64,000 bases of DNA, from positions 1,240,001-1,304,000 of the forward strand of contig NZ_CP114176.1 of assembly GCF_027186265.1 (NCBI RefSeq), given 5' to 3'. The stretch is from Lentibacillus daqui. GTDB taxonomy: Bacteria; Bacillota; Bacilli; Bacillales; Amphibacillaceae. Positions 42,064-50,469 of this stretch are shown here, piece after piece; the first letter of the stretch is position 1, and every line of letters begins with the position of its first letter. The position numbers and the translations under genes were made by a program. The notes under the pieces are model-generated. The model did no database searches. It was not told where the DNA came from and saw only the letters and a list, made by a program, of their open reading frames with translations.

Positions 42064-43341
42064 ATGAGACAAAAGCGAATCGAAAATTTAAAAAAAGAGT
42101 GGGAAACAGATTTACGCTGGGTCGGAGTGGAACGGCCATATTCAGCTGAAGATGTGATCCGGCTACGAGGGTCAATCGATGTAGAACATACTTTGGCGAC
42201 AGTAGGAGCAAAGAAACTGTGGAAACAAATTCATGAAGAAGATTATATCCACGCCCTTGGAGCATTGACAGGAAATCAAGCGGTACAACAGGTGAAGGCA
42301 GGTTTAAAAGCCATTTATTTAAGTGGCTGGCAGGTTGCAGCAGACGCGAACTTGTCGGGGCATATGTACCCGGATCAAAGTTTGTATCCGGCAAACAGTG
42401 TACCGAATGTTGTGAAGCGAATTAATCAGGCGTTACAACGCGCCGATCAGATTCACTATTCGGAAGGTGTCGAGGAGATTGACTGGTTTGCGCCGATTGT
42501 GGCTGATGCCGAGGCCGGATTTGGTGGACAGTTGAATGTTTTTGAACTCATGAAGGCAATGATTGAAGCAGGAGCATCTGGGGTTCATTTCGAGGATCAA
42601 TTATCTTCGGAGAAAAAATGTGGACATTTAGGTGGGAAAGTGTTATTACCAACACAAACAGCCGTCAAACATTTGATTGCTGCCCGATTTGCCGCCGATG
42701 TGATGGGGACACCAACCATCATTATTGCCCGAACCGATGCCAATGCAGCAAACCTGATTACCAGTGATATCGATGACTATGATGCACCATTTATGACCGG
42801 GGAACGCACGCCAGAAGGATTTTATAAAACGAAAGCAGGGATAGATCAGGCAATCAATCGAGGCATCGCTTATGCCCCATATGCTGATTTGATTTGGTGT
42901 GAAACCTCTGAACCAAACATTGAAGAAGCGCAGCAATTTGCCGATGCCATTCATGCCAAATATCCAAATAAGCTGCTGGCGTATAATTGTTCACCATCGT
43001 TTAACTGGAAACGGAAATTGTCTAATGATGAGATTGCCAGTTTCCAACAACAAATTGCTAAAATGGGATATAAGTTTCAATTTGTAACCTTAGCTGGATT
43101 CCATGCGTTAAATCATAGCATGTTTAACCTGGCCAAGAACTATAAAGAACGGGGAATGGCTGCTTACTCTGAACTGCAGCAAGCGGAATTTTCCAGTGAA
43201 CCGGATGGATATACTGCAACCCGACATCAGCGTGAGGTTGGTACCGGTTATTTTGATGAAGTAGCACAGGTGATATCAGGTGGAACCTCCTCAACTGCAG
43301 CATTAAAAGGGTCAACCGAAGAGGAACAGTTCACCGAGTAA
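42064..43341 (+). CDS. aceA: Isocitrate lyase
   Basis: Glyoxylate-shunt enzyme splitting isocitrate to glyoxylate and succinate, needed for growth on acetate or fatty acids. It has 425 residues. The catalytic motif KKCGHLGGKVL is near residue 185, the metal-binding Asp in VADAEAGFGG is near 148, and the C-terminal NCSPSFNW segment is conserved. AAAGGGG precedes the ATG. Malate synthase, the partner enzyme, is not adjacent. The fadNAE beta-oxidation genes 5 kb downstream would supply acetyl-CoA for this shunt (inference). Confidence 0.97.
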   Translation: MRQKRIENLKKEWETDLRWVGVERPYSAEDVIRLRGSIDVEHTLATVGAKKLWKQIHEEDYIHALGALTGNQAVQQVKAGLKAIYLSGWQVAADANLSGHMYPDQSLYPANSVPNVVKRINQALQRADQIHYSEGVEEIDWFAPIVADAEAGFGGQLNVFELMKAMIEAGASGVHFEDQLSSEKKCGHLGGKVLLPTQTAVKHLIAARFAADVMGTPTIIIARTDANAANLITSDIDDYDAPFMTGERTPEGFYKTKAGIDQAINRGIAYAPYADLIWCETSEPNIEEAQQFADAIHAKYPNKLLAYNCSPSFNWKRKLSNDEIASFQQQIAKMGYKFQFVTLAGFHALNHSMFNLAKNYKERGMAAYSELQQAEFSSEPDGYTATRHQREVGTGYFDEVAQVISGGTSSTAALKGSTEEEQFTE

Positions 43342-43356
43342 TCCAATTTCAATTGT

Positions 43357-43394
43357 AAAAAACTAACCAGTCATGTTGGCTGGTTAGTTTTTTT
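43357..43394 (+). terminator. Terminator after aceA
   Basis: AAAACTAACCAG/CTGGTTAGTTTT stem with a 9-base loop and T7 tail. Confidence 0.93.
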
Positions 43395-43491
43395 GCAAAG
43401 GACTGCTTATAAAAAGTAAAATGGTTTTAAAAAGTAAGTGATTCATGTATAATGATATGTAATCTTAATCTTTTAGGAGGAAAATCTTTAA

Positions 43492-44076
43492 ATGTTGGAA
43501 GTAGAAGAATTTCGTAAGGCGTCATATGATATTGATCCGATTTATGTGAATCGCTGGTCACCAAGATCCTTTATGGATAAGGATGTACCAGATGACACTC
43601 TTTATAGCGTTTTTGAAGCTGCGCGTTGGGCTCCATCTGCGGCAAATAAACAACCATGGCGATTTGTCATTGCTCGTAATCAGTCGGATCGGGAAAAATT
43701 TTTGACGTTCATTAATGAGAGTAATGTTGTGTGGTGTAAGAAAGCTCCTGTGCTTGTTGCATTACTATCGAAAACAGATAATGAAGATGGAGGAAAAAAT
43801 CCAACACACGCATTTGATGCCGGAACTGCCTGGGGATTTTTAGCATTGGAAGCATTCCGCAAAGGGTTGATTACACATGCAATGGGTGGTTTTAATCGGG
43901 AAAAGGCAAAAGAAGTACTATCCATTCCGGAAAACTATGATGTCCATGCGATCGTTGCTTTAGGATATAAAGGTGAAAAAGATTTATTAACTGATGCTTA
44001 TCGCGATCGGGAAAAACCTTCGATGCGAAAAGATTTGTCAGAATTGATGTTTGAAGGAACATTTGTAAAGGAATAG
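43492..44076 (+). CDS. Nitroreductase family protein
   Basis: FMN-dependent oxidoreductase of 194 residues. The N-terminal NRWSPRSFMDKDVPDD and the FMN-contact ARWAPSAANKQPWRF are characteristic, and GTAWGFLALEAFRKGL covers the second FMN segment. It is clearly distinct from the nitroreductase at 26068. Substrate unknown; such proteins reduce quinones or nitro compounds. AGGAGG lies before the ATG. Own unit, with a weak terminator after it. Confidence 0.9.
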   Translation: MLEVEEFRKASYDIDPIYVNRWSPRSFMDKDVPDDTLYSVFEAARWAPSAANKQPWRFVIARNQSDREKFLTFINESNVVWCKKAPVLVALLSKTDNEDGGKNPTHAFDAGTAWGFLALEAFRKGLITHAMGGFNREKAKEVLSIPENYDVHAIVALGYKGEKDLLTDAYRDREKPSMRKDLSELMFEGTFVKE

Positions 44077-44091
44077 TTTTAGTAAATAAAG

Positions 44092-44124
44092 ATGACCTCT
44101 TCAAATACGGGGAGGTTATTTTAT
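44092..44124 (+). terminator. Terminator-like hairpin after the second nitroreductase
   Basis: ATGACCTC pairs with GAGGTTAT (one G-U pair), followed by TTTATTTG. Moderate. Confidence 0.55.
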
Positions 44125-44175
44125 TTGCATTGCATGCCGATAAAATAATGGGTGAAAATAAGAGTTGAAATATGC

Positions 44176-44214
44176 ATGAACGGAGGTGAGACCCTGCATC
44201 CTCGCGGGAAATGA
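44176..44214 (+). other. Short leader ORF ahead of the CNNM gene
   Basis: ATG at 44176 opens a 12-codon frame reading MNGGETLHPRGK, whose TGA ends one base before the main ATG at 44216. The strong GGAGGTGAG lies inside it. It may be a coupled leader peptide, or just the leader sequence of the main gene. No independent ribosome binding site for it is evident. Confidence 0.35.
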
Positions 44215-44215
44215 T

Positions 44216-45502
44216 ATGGAAATAATATATTTATTGTTGGTTATTATACTAATTATCTTGACCGCATTTTTTGTTGCAACCGAGTTTTCCATTGTTAAGG
44301 TGCGTCCGACCAGAATTGATCAGTTAATCGTGGAGGGAAGTAAGCAAGCCGTACACGCAAAGAAAATAATTGATAATCTTGATACATACTTGTCGGCAAG
44401 TCAATTAGGAATTACGGTGACGGCATTAGGTTTGGGGTGGCTCGGGGAACCAACGATAAAGGCATTCATTGATCCACTTTTTACGAAATTGGGGCTTAGC
44501 TCGGGTTTTGCTTCTTTGCTATCTTTTATTATTGCATTCATCATCATCACCTTCTTGAACGTTGTAGTTGGTGAATTGGCGCCCAAATCAATTGCGATTC
44601 AAAAGGCTGAAAAAGTTACCTTGATGTTTGCCAAACCGCTTATCTTATTTTATAAACTTATGTTTCCGTTTATTTGGGTGTTAAATCATTCTTCCAGGTT
44701 GATTATTCGCTTATTTGGTTTTAAGCCCGTTAGCGAAAATGAAGCTGCGCTAACGGAAGAAGAGTTGCGATTAATCTTGTCGGAAAGCTATGAAAGTGGG
44801 GAAATCAATCAGGCGGAAATGACATATGTGAATAACATCTTTGAATTCGATGAGCGGGTCGCCAAAGAAATTATGATACCAAGAACGGAAATGGTTTGTT
44901 TTTTTAAAGACAGTGATGCTGAACAAAATGCAGCAATTGTCCATGAAAAACAATTTACGAGATATCCAGTGGCGGAAGAAGACAAGGATCATATTGTTGG
45001 ATTGGTGAATATTAAGGAATTATTCACCAATCGTCTCAATGATGGCAGTGAATCCATTGTTCCCCTTATTAGACCGATTCTTTATTTTTCCGAATCCACA
45101 CCGATTAAACAAGCCCTTATCACAATGCAAAAGCAACGCATTCATATGGGGATTGTTATTGATGAATATGGTGGTACAGCGGGATTATTAACAGTTGAGG
45201 ATATTTTGGAAGAAATTGTTGGAGAGATCCGTGATGAATTTGATGTGAATGAAAAACCAATGTTGGAGCAAGTCGATGATCAGACAACCATTGTTTCCGG
45301 GAAGTTATTATTGGAAGAAGTAAATGAATTATTTCAAATTGACCTCCAAGATGATGAGGTCGATACAATCGGAGGCTGGATCATTACAAATCATATGGAT
45401 GCTAAACAGGGAACAACAATAGAGTACGGTGGGTATCGATTTGTTGTCGAGGAAATTGATGGCCACCAGATTAAAAAAGTTAAAATTGAAAAGATCGAAT
45501 AA
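44216..45502 (+). CDS. CNNM/HlyC-CorC family membrane protein
   Basis: A 428-residue protein with an N-terminal DUF21/CNNM membrane domain (about 1-190, at least three helices), a pair of CBS domains (about 205-325) and a C-terminal CorC_HlyC domain (about 340-425). In B. subtilis, members such as MpfA (YhdP) export magnesium; 'hemolysin' in older names is misleading. Which ion is moved here is not shown. The ATG at 44216 is preferred over the GTG at 44186, which lies in the GGAGGTGAG sequence. Confidence 0.9.
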   Translation: MEIIYLLLVIILIILTAFFVATEFSIVKVRPTRIDQLIVEGSKQAVHAKKIIDNLDTYLSASQLGITVTALGLGWLGEPTIKAFIDPLFTKLGLSSGFASLLSFIIAFIIITFLNVVVGELAPKSIAIQKAEKVTLMFAKPLILFYKLMFPFIWVLNHSSRLIIRLFGFKPVSENEAALTEEELRLILSESYESGEINQAEMTYVNNIFEFDERVAKEIMIPRTEMVCFFKDSDAEQNAAIVHEKQFTRYPVAEEDKDHIVGLVNIKELFTNRLNDGSESIVPLIRPILYFSESTPIKQALITMQKQRIHMGIVIDEYGGTAGLLTVEDILEEIVGEIRDEFDVNEKPMLEQVDDQTTIVSGKLLLEEVNELFQIDLQDDEVDTIGGWIITNHMDAKQGTTIEYGGYRFVVEEIDGHQIKKVKIEKIE

Positions 45503-45536
45503 AAAGACAAGCGTTCCATCACGTTTGTCTTTTTAT
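45501..45536 (+). terminator. Terminator after the CNNM gene
   Basis: AAAAAGACAAGCGT/ACGTTTGTCTTTTT stem with one G-U pair and a 6-base loop. The left arm overlaps the stop codon. Confidence 0.88.
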
Positions 45537-45615
45537 TCATCGATATGAAGGTATCGTAACGGGAATAGTTGGTATATTTGCCGATTTGCTGAATTTGCCG
45601 GAAAAAAAGTTACGT

Positions 45616-45647
45616 TTAACATATACTATACTGGGGTATTGTATAAT
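45616..45647 (+). promoter_or_regulatory. copB promoter region with CsoR-like operator
   Basis: Dyad at 45622-45645: TATAC-T-ATAC, centre TGGG, then GTAT-T-GTATA. It is nearly perfect, with the G-run seen in copper-responsive CsoR sites. It lies between a TTAACA (45616-45621) and a TATAAT (45642-45647) separated by an over-long 20-base spacer. The identification as CsoR is inference. Confidence 0.5.
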
Positions 45648-45723
45648 GAATGTTTAAATAACAAATCCAAGGAGTAAATGTCTTTTGCAAGGAGACATTA
45701 ATACCCGAAAAGGAGAAATCTGT

Positions 45724-47802
45724 ATGGAAAATCATGACAAGAAACAGCATAACCACAATTTCCATCATGAACACGGTTCACATAAGTATCATAACCATGA
45801 TGAGCATTATGTACATGAAGAGCATGATCACGAAAGCCATGGCGGCGGTCATAACCACCATGATCACGGGGGTATGGTGAAAGATTTTAAGAAGCGCTTC
45901 TACATTTCCTTAATCGTAACGATTCCAATTCTTATTATGTCGCCAATGATTCAAAGTTTTATTGGTGTTGATTGGCAGGTACCGTATAACCAATATATTT
46001 TGTTTGTGCTTGCTACCTTTATCTTCTTCTATGGAGGATGGCCATTTATTACCGGTGGGATCAGTGAGTTAAAAGACAAAAACCCTGGCATGATGACGCT
46101 TATAGGTCTTGCTATTCTAGTTGCATATGTATATAGTTCCCTTACTGTATTTGGACTGGAAGGAAAGGACTTTTTCTGGGAACTGGCTACATTGATTGAC
46201 ATTATGTTACTTGGGCATTGGATTGAAATGCGTTCAGTAATGGGGGCATCTAATGCACTTGAAGAACTTGTCAAACTAATGCCTAGTGAGGCACATAAGT
46301 TGGATGAAAACGATGAGGTACAAGACATTCCGGTATCCGATTTAAAAAATAATGATCGGGTGCTTGTGAAACCAGGTGAAAAAATTCCTGTAGATGGAAT
46401 AATCATTGATGGTAAATCAGCAATAGATGAATCAATGTTGACTGGAGAATCTGTACCCGTAGAAAAAAATAAAGACGATGAGGTAATTGGTGGTTCAGTT
46501 AACAAAGAAGGGTCACTTACCATCCAAGTTGAAAAAACGGGAGAGGATTCATATCTTTCCCAGGTTATAACATTAGTAAAAGAAGCTCAGGAATCAAGGT
46601 CCAGAACACAGGATGTTACAAACCGGGCAGCAAAATGGTTGTTTTATGTTGCCTTGGCATCAGGTTTTATCACACTGTTCATCTGGTTAATTCTAGGGTA
46701 CCCATTCGATGTTGCCCTTGAGCGAATGGTTACCGTGATGGTTATTACCTGTCCACATGCACTTGGTTTAGCGGCACCACTTGTTATAGCAGTTTCGACA
46801 TCGATTTCGGCAAAACATGGTTTACTGATCCGCAATCGTGCCAATTTTGAAGGTGCAAGAAACTTGAATGCAGTTGTTTTTGATAAGACAGGAACGCTAA
46901 CAAAGGGTGAGTTTGGTGTTACAAATATTGTACCAAATGAGGGTTATCAAGAAGATGAAGTCCTGATATGGGCAGCGAGCTTGGAACAAAATTCTGAGCA
47001 TCCAATCGCCACGGGCATCGTAAAATCGGCAAAAGCAAAAGAGATAAAGCTGAAAAAGATTTCCGATTTTGAATCCATCACTGGTAAGGGAATCCAGGGA
47101 ATAATTGATGGGAAAAAAGTGAATGTTGTTAGCCCCGGTTATGTTGCTAGTCAAAGCATGGCATATGATGAAAAGCTATTTAATGAAATGTCGGAAGAAG
47201 GAAAGACAGTCGTATTTGTTTTACTAGACGATGAATTGGTTGGTATGATTGCCTTGGCAGATATCGTTCGGGAAACGGCGAAAGAAGCAGTTGCTGCGCT
47301 TAAGGAGGACGGTATACATTCGATCATGTTAACCGGTGATAATAAAAAGGTTGCAAACTGGGTTGCCAAACAACTTGATATTGATGAAGTGTATGCAGAA
47401 GTTTTACCGGATAAAAAGGCAGATCAAGTGAGGGAAATTAAAGAAAAAGGCTGGAAAGTTGCGATGACGGGAGACGGAGTAAATGATGCACCCGCATTGG
47501 CAACTGCTGATTTGGGTATCGCAATTGGCGCAGGTACCGACGTAGCTATGGAAACAGCTGATGTCGTCCTGGTAAAAAGTAACCCAAAAGATGTTGTCTC
47601 GTTGATTGATCTATCGAAGAAAACATATAGGAAAATGATCCAGAATCTATGGTGGGCAACAGGCTATAATATTTTGGCAATACCGCTTGCGGCAGGAGTA
47701 TTAGCACCTATTGGTATTGTATTAAGTCCAGCGGTAGGAGCTGTATTGATGAGTCTGAGTACGATTATTGTTGCGGTTAATGCAAAGTTGTTGAAGGCGT
47801 AA
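45724..47802 (+). CDS. copB: CopB-type P1B copper-transporting ATPase
   Basis: Heavy-metal P-type ATPase of 692 residues. The N-terminus (about 5-50) is a dense histidine/glycine run. Membrane segments follow, with the ion motif CPH in ITCPHALG (near residue 343) instead of CPC, the signature of the P1B-3/CopB class that moves copper (Cu+ or Cu2+) or silver out. It also has TGES, the phosphorylated DKTGT and the hinge GDGVNDAP. AAAAGGAG precedes the ATG at 45724; the open frame from 45685 is leader. No copZ or csoR gene is next to it. Confidence 0.94.
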   Translation: MENHDKKQHNHNFHHEHGSHKYHNHDEHYVHEEHDHESHGGGHNHHDHGGMVKDFKKRFYISLIVTIPILIMSPMIQSFIGVDWQVPYNQYILFVLATFIFFYGGWPFITGGISELKDKNPGMMTLIGLAILVAYVYSSLTVFGLEGKDFFWELATLIDIMLLGHWIEMRSVMGASNALEELVKLMPSEAHKLDENDEVQDIPVSDLKNNDRVLVKPGEKIPVDGIIIDGKSAIDESMLTGESVPVEKNKDDEVIGGSVNKEGSLTIQVEKTGEDSYLSQVITLVKEAQESRSRTQDVTNRAAKWLFYVALASGFITLFIWLILGYPFDVALERMVTVMVITCPHALGLAAPLVIAVSTSISAKHGLLIRNRANFEGARNLNAVVFDKTGTLTKGEFGVTNIVPNEGYQEDEVLIWAASLEQNSEHPIATGIVKSAKAKEIKLKKISDFESITGKGIQGIIDGKKVNVVSPGYVASQSMAYDEKLFNEMSEEGKTVVFVLLDDELVGMIALADIVRETAKEAVAALKEDGIHSIMLTGDNKKVANWVAKQLDIDEVYAEVLPDKKADQVREIKEKGWKVAMTGDGVNDAPALATADLGIAIGAGTDVAMETADVVLVKSNPKDVVSLIDLSKKTYRKMIQNLWWATGYNILAIPLAAGVLAPIGIVLSPAVGAVLMSLSTIIVAVNAKLLKA

Positions 47803-47824
47803 ATTGAATAGATCTTTGTAAAGA

Positions 47825-47859
47825 GAAGTGAACCAAATCACCGGTTCGCTTCAATTTTA
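47825..47859 (+). terminator. Terminator after copB
   Basis: GAAGTGAACC pairs with GGTTCGCTTC (one G-U) around an 8-base loop, then AATTTTA. Confidence 0.75.
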
Positions 47860-47910
47860 TCCGCACCTTTATTGCATAATGTACCGATGAAAATTTTTTG
47901 TTCATTTTCA

Positions 47911-47939
47911 TTGCGATATTTCTGAATATAACTTATACT
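47911..47939 (+). promoter_or_regulatory. Promoter of the fadNAE operon
   Basis: TTGCGA (47911-47916), 17-base spacer, TATACT (47934-47939). Confidence 0.7.
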
Positions 47940-47984
47940 AATAACTAGATGGATAGGGAACATCTTTTATTTTTTGCAATAAAA

Positions 47985-48002
47985 TGAATGAGTATTCATT
48001 CA
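47985..48002 (+). promoter_or_regulatory. FadR operator
   Basis: TGAATGAGTATTCATTCA: 7-bp inverted arms TGAATGA/TCATTCA, matching the Bacillus FadR (TetR family, acyl-CoA-responsive) consensus TGAATGAWTANTCATTCA closely. It lies between the promoter and the fadN ribosome binding site, so repression by blocking elongation is expected; long-chain acyl-CoA would relieve it. Confidence 0.88.
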
Positions 48003-48024
48003 AGTGATGATAGGGGGAGAAATC

Positions 48025-50424
48025 ATGTCACGAACGATCAAACGTGTTGCAGTATTAGGATCTGGTGTAATGGGATCGGGAATTGCTGCCCACTTAGCAA
48101 ACGTTGGGATACCGACACTAATGCTTGATATTGTGCCAAAGGAACTAACCAAAGATGAAATGAAAAAAGGGTTGAGTTTGGAGGATCGCGTGGTAAGAAA
48201 TCGGATGGCTGCTCAAAGCAAGAAAGCCTTGTTGAAGCAAAAACCATCACCAATTACAACCAAGGAAAGTCTTGATTTAATCGAGGTTGGCAATATGGAC
48301 GATGATATCGAAAAATTGGCTGATGTCGATTGGATTATCGAAGTTGTTGTGGAACGACTGGATATTAAAAAACAAGTATTTGCAAACGTTGACAAGTATC
48401 GCAAACAAGGGACGATTGTCAGTTCAAATACTTCGGGGATTTCTATTGAAGCAATGGCAGCCGGCTGCTCAGAAGATTTCCGGAAGCATTTTCTAGGTAC
48501 ACACTTTTTTAATCCACCACGCTATCTGAAACTTCTGGAGGTTACCCCAACGAAAGATACGGATCCGGAAGTTCTGGCATTCATAAAAACATTTGGTGAA
48601 AATGTACTCGGAAAAGGTGTGGTGGAAGCAAAGGATACACCAAACTTTATCGCCAATCGAATCGGTACATACGGTCTTCTCGTAACTGTTCAAAAGATGC
48701 TTGAGGAAGGGTATAGCGTTGGAGAAGTTGATTCCGTTACAGGGCCGATGATTGGCCGTCCGAAAAGCGCTACTTTCCGCACCTTGGATGTAGTTGGACT
48801 GGATACATTTATTCATGTCGCAAAAAATGTTTACGATCAAGTGGATGGAGAAGAGAAAAAGGTATTTGATGTACCGGACTTTTTATTACAAATGCAGGAA
48901 AAAGGTTGGCTTGGTGCAAAGAGCGGTCAAGGATTTTTCTTGAAAAAGAAAGATAAGACCGGTAGTACAATCTATGAACTAAATCCACAAACATTGGAAT
49001 ATGAAGACCGTAAGAAATTAAAAACAGCTGCGACAGAAGCAGCTAAACAGCAAAAGGGTTCCCGGCGTAAATTGAAAGCGCTTGTGTCTGCAAAGGGAGA
49101 TCGAGCCGGTGATTTAGTTTGGTCCGTTATGAAACCAGTCCTTATTTATTCGGCCGAGCTTGTCGGTGAGATTGCCGATGATATTGTTGCTATCGATCAA
49201 GCGATGAAATGGGGCTTCGGCTGGGAACTTGGCCCATTTGAATCATGGGATGCAATCGGTGTGCGTGAATCGGTAGAGCGGATGCAACAAGAAGGCGACA
49301 CCGTTCCGGATTGGGTACTTGCCTTTTTGGAAGAAGGCAATGAATCGTTCTATAAAAAGGAAAATGGTCACATTTATTATTATGATCATGGGAAATACAA
49401 ACAGCAGCATTTTAATAAGAAACAAATTAATCTGAAACAATTAAAAGATATCAATGGGGTAATTAAAAAGAATACGGGAGCTAGTTTAATAGATTTGGGG
49501 GATGGTGTTGCTGGATTGGAGTTTCACTCACAAAGCAATGCCATCGGGCTTGATGTTATTCAAATGATCAATTTCGCTATTGAGGAAGTTGGTAAAAACT
49601 ACAAAGGGCTTGTGATTGGCAATCAGGCTAAAAATTTCTGTGTCGGTGCAAACCTTGCCATGATGCTGATGGAAGCACAGGATGACAACTTTTTTGAACT
49701 GGATATGGTTGTCCGGCAATTCCAAAACGTTGGGTTGAACATGAAGTATTCAGAGAAACCAATTGTTGCAGCGCCATTTAATATGACACTGGGCGGCGGT
49801 GCCGAGGTCTGCTTGTCATCAGCGGCCATACAAGCATCACCGGAAACCTATATGGGGCTTGTTGAAACAGGAGTTGGCCTCATCCCAGGCGGAGGCGGTA
49901 CGAAAGAACTTTATTTGAAAGAAATTCGCCATTTGCCAAAAGGTATCGACTTCGATTTATCCAAGGTAGCCAATGATGTGTTTGAAAAAGTTGCCACAGC
50001 AAAAGTGTCCACATCTGGAGCAGAAGCACGGGAAAATGGCTTTTTAAATGGTAATGATGCTATTAGTGTGAATCCGGATCATCTGTTACATGATGCCAAA
50101 GCAAAGGTTCTGGCTTTAGCGAATGCGGGCTATCAAGCACCAAAACGAGAAAAAATACCAGTTGTTGGTGAGTCAGGATATGCTGCGATGCTTATGGGAG
50201 CCAAATCAATGAAATTAAGCGGCTATGCATCCGATCATGATGTGAAAATTGCTGAAAAACTGGCTTATGTACTTTCCGGAGGTCGCATTAAAGAGGGTAC
50301 ATTCATTGATGAACAAGTTATGCTTGATCTGGAGCGGGAGGCATTTTTGAGCCTGATTGGCGAACCGAAAACACAGGCCCGGATGCAGCACATGTTACTG
50401 AAAGGAAAGCCATTACGCAACTAA
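48025..50424 (+). CDS. fadN: 3-hydroxyacyl-CoA dehydrogenase / enoyl-CoA hydratase FadN
   Basis: Bifunctional beta-oxidation enzyme of 799 residues: an N-terminal NAD-binding domain with VLGSGVMGSGIAAHLANVG (about 8-26), the 3-hydroxyacyl-CoA dehydrogenase C-domains (about 195-450), and a C-terminal crotonase (enoyl-CoA hydratase) domain (about 500-690, with GGGAEVCLS and PGGGGTKEL). Domain order is the reverse of E. coli FadB, as in B. subtilis FadN. ATG at 48025 follows AGGGGGAG. First gene of fadNAE. Confidence 0.96.
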   Translation: MSRTIKRVAVLGSGVMGSGIAAHLANVGIPTLMLDIVPKELTKDEMKKGLSLEDRVVRNRMAAQSKKALLKQKPSPITTKESLDLIEVGNMDDDIEKLADVDWIIEVVVERLDIKKQVFANVDKYRKQGTIVSSNTSGISIEAMAAGCSEDFRKHFLGTHFFNPPRYLKLLEVTPTKDTDPEVLAFIKTFGENVLGKGVVEAKDTPNFIANRIGTYGLLVTVQKMLEEGYSVGEVDSVTGPMIGRPKSATFRTLDVVGLDTFIHVAKNVYDQVDGEEKKVFDVPDFLLQMQEKGWLGAKSGQGFFLKKKDKTGSTIYELNPQTLEYEDRKKLKTAATEAAKQQKGSRRKLKALVSAKGDRAGDLVWSVMKPVLIYSAELVGEIADDIVAIDQAMKWGFGWELGPFESWDAIGVRESVERMQQEGDTVPDWVLAFLEEGNESFYKKENGHIYYYDHGKYKQQHFNKKQINLKQLKDINGVIKKNTGASLIDLGDGVAGLEFHSQSNAIGLDVIQMINFAIEEVGKNYKGLVIGNQAKNFCVGANLAMMLMEAQDDNFFELDMVVRQFQNVGLNMKYSEKPIVAAPFNMTLGGGAEVCLSSAAIQASPETYMGLVETGVGLIPGGGGTKELYLKEIRHLPKGIDFDLSKVANDVFEKVATAKVSTSGAEARENGFLNGNDAISVNPDHLLHDAKAKVLALANAGYQAPKREKIPVVGESGYAAMLMGAKSMKLSGYASDHDVKIAEKLAYVLSGGRIKEGTFIDEQVMLDLEREAFLSLIGEPKTQARMQHMLLKGKPLRN

Positions 50425-50469
50425 AAAAGCTTAAGGTCCAGGTTTGATAAATAGAAGAGGGGGATAAAA

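Noticed and set aside
44216..45502. Haemolysin
   Set aside because: Old annotation of the CNNM/CorC_HlyC family; the domains indicate an ion-transport protein, not a toxin.
46029..46523. 164-residue minus-strand ORF within copB
   Set aside because: Shadow of the copB reading frame; serine-rich low-complexity translation and no initiation signals.
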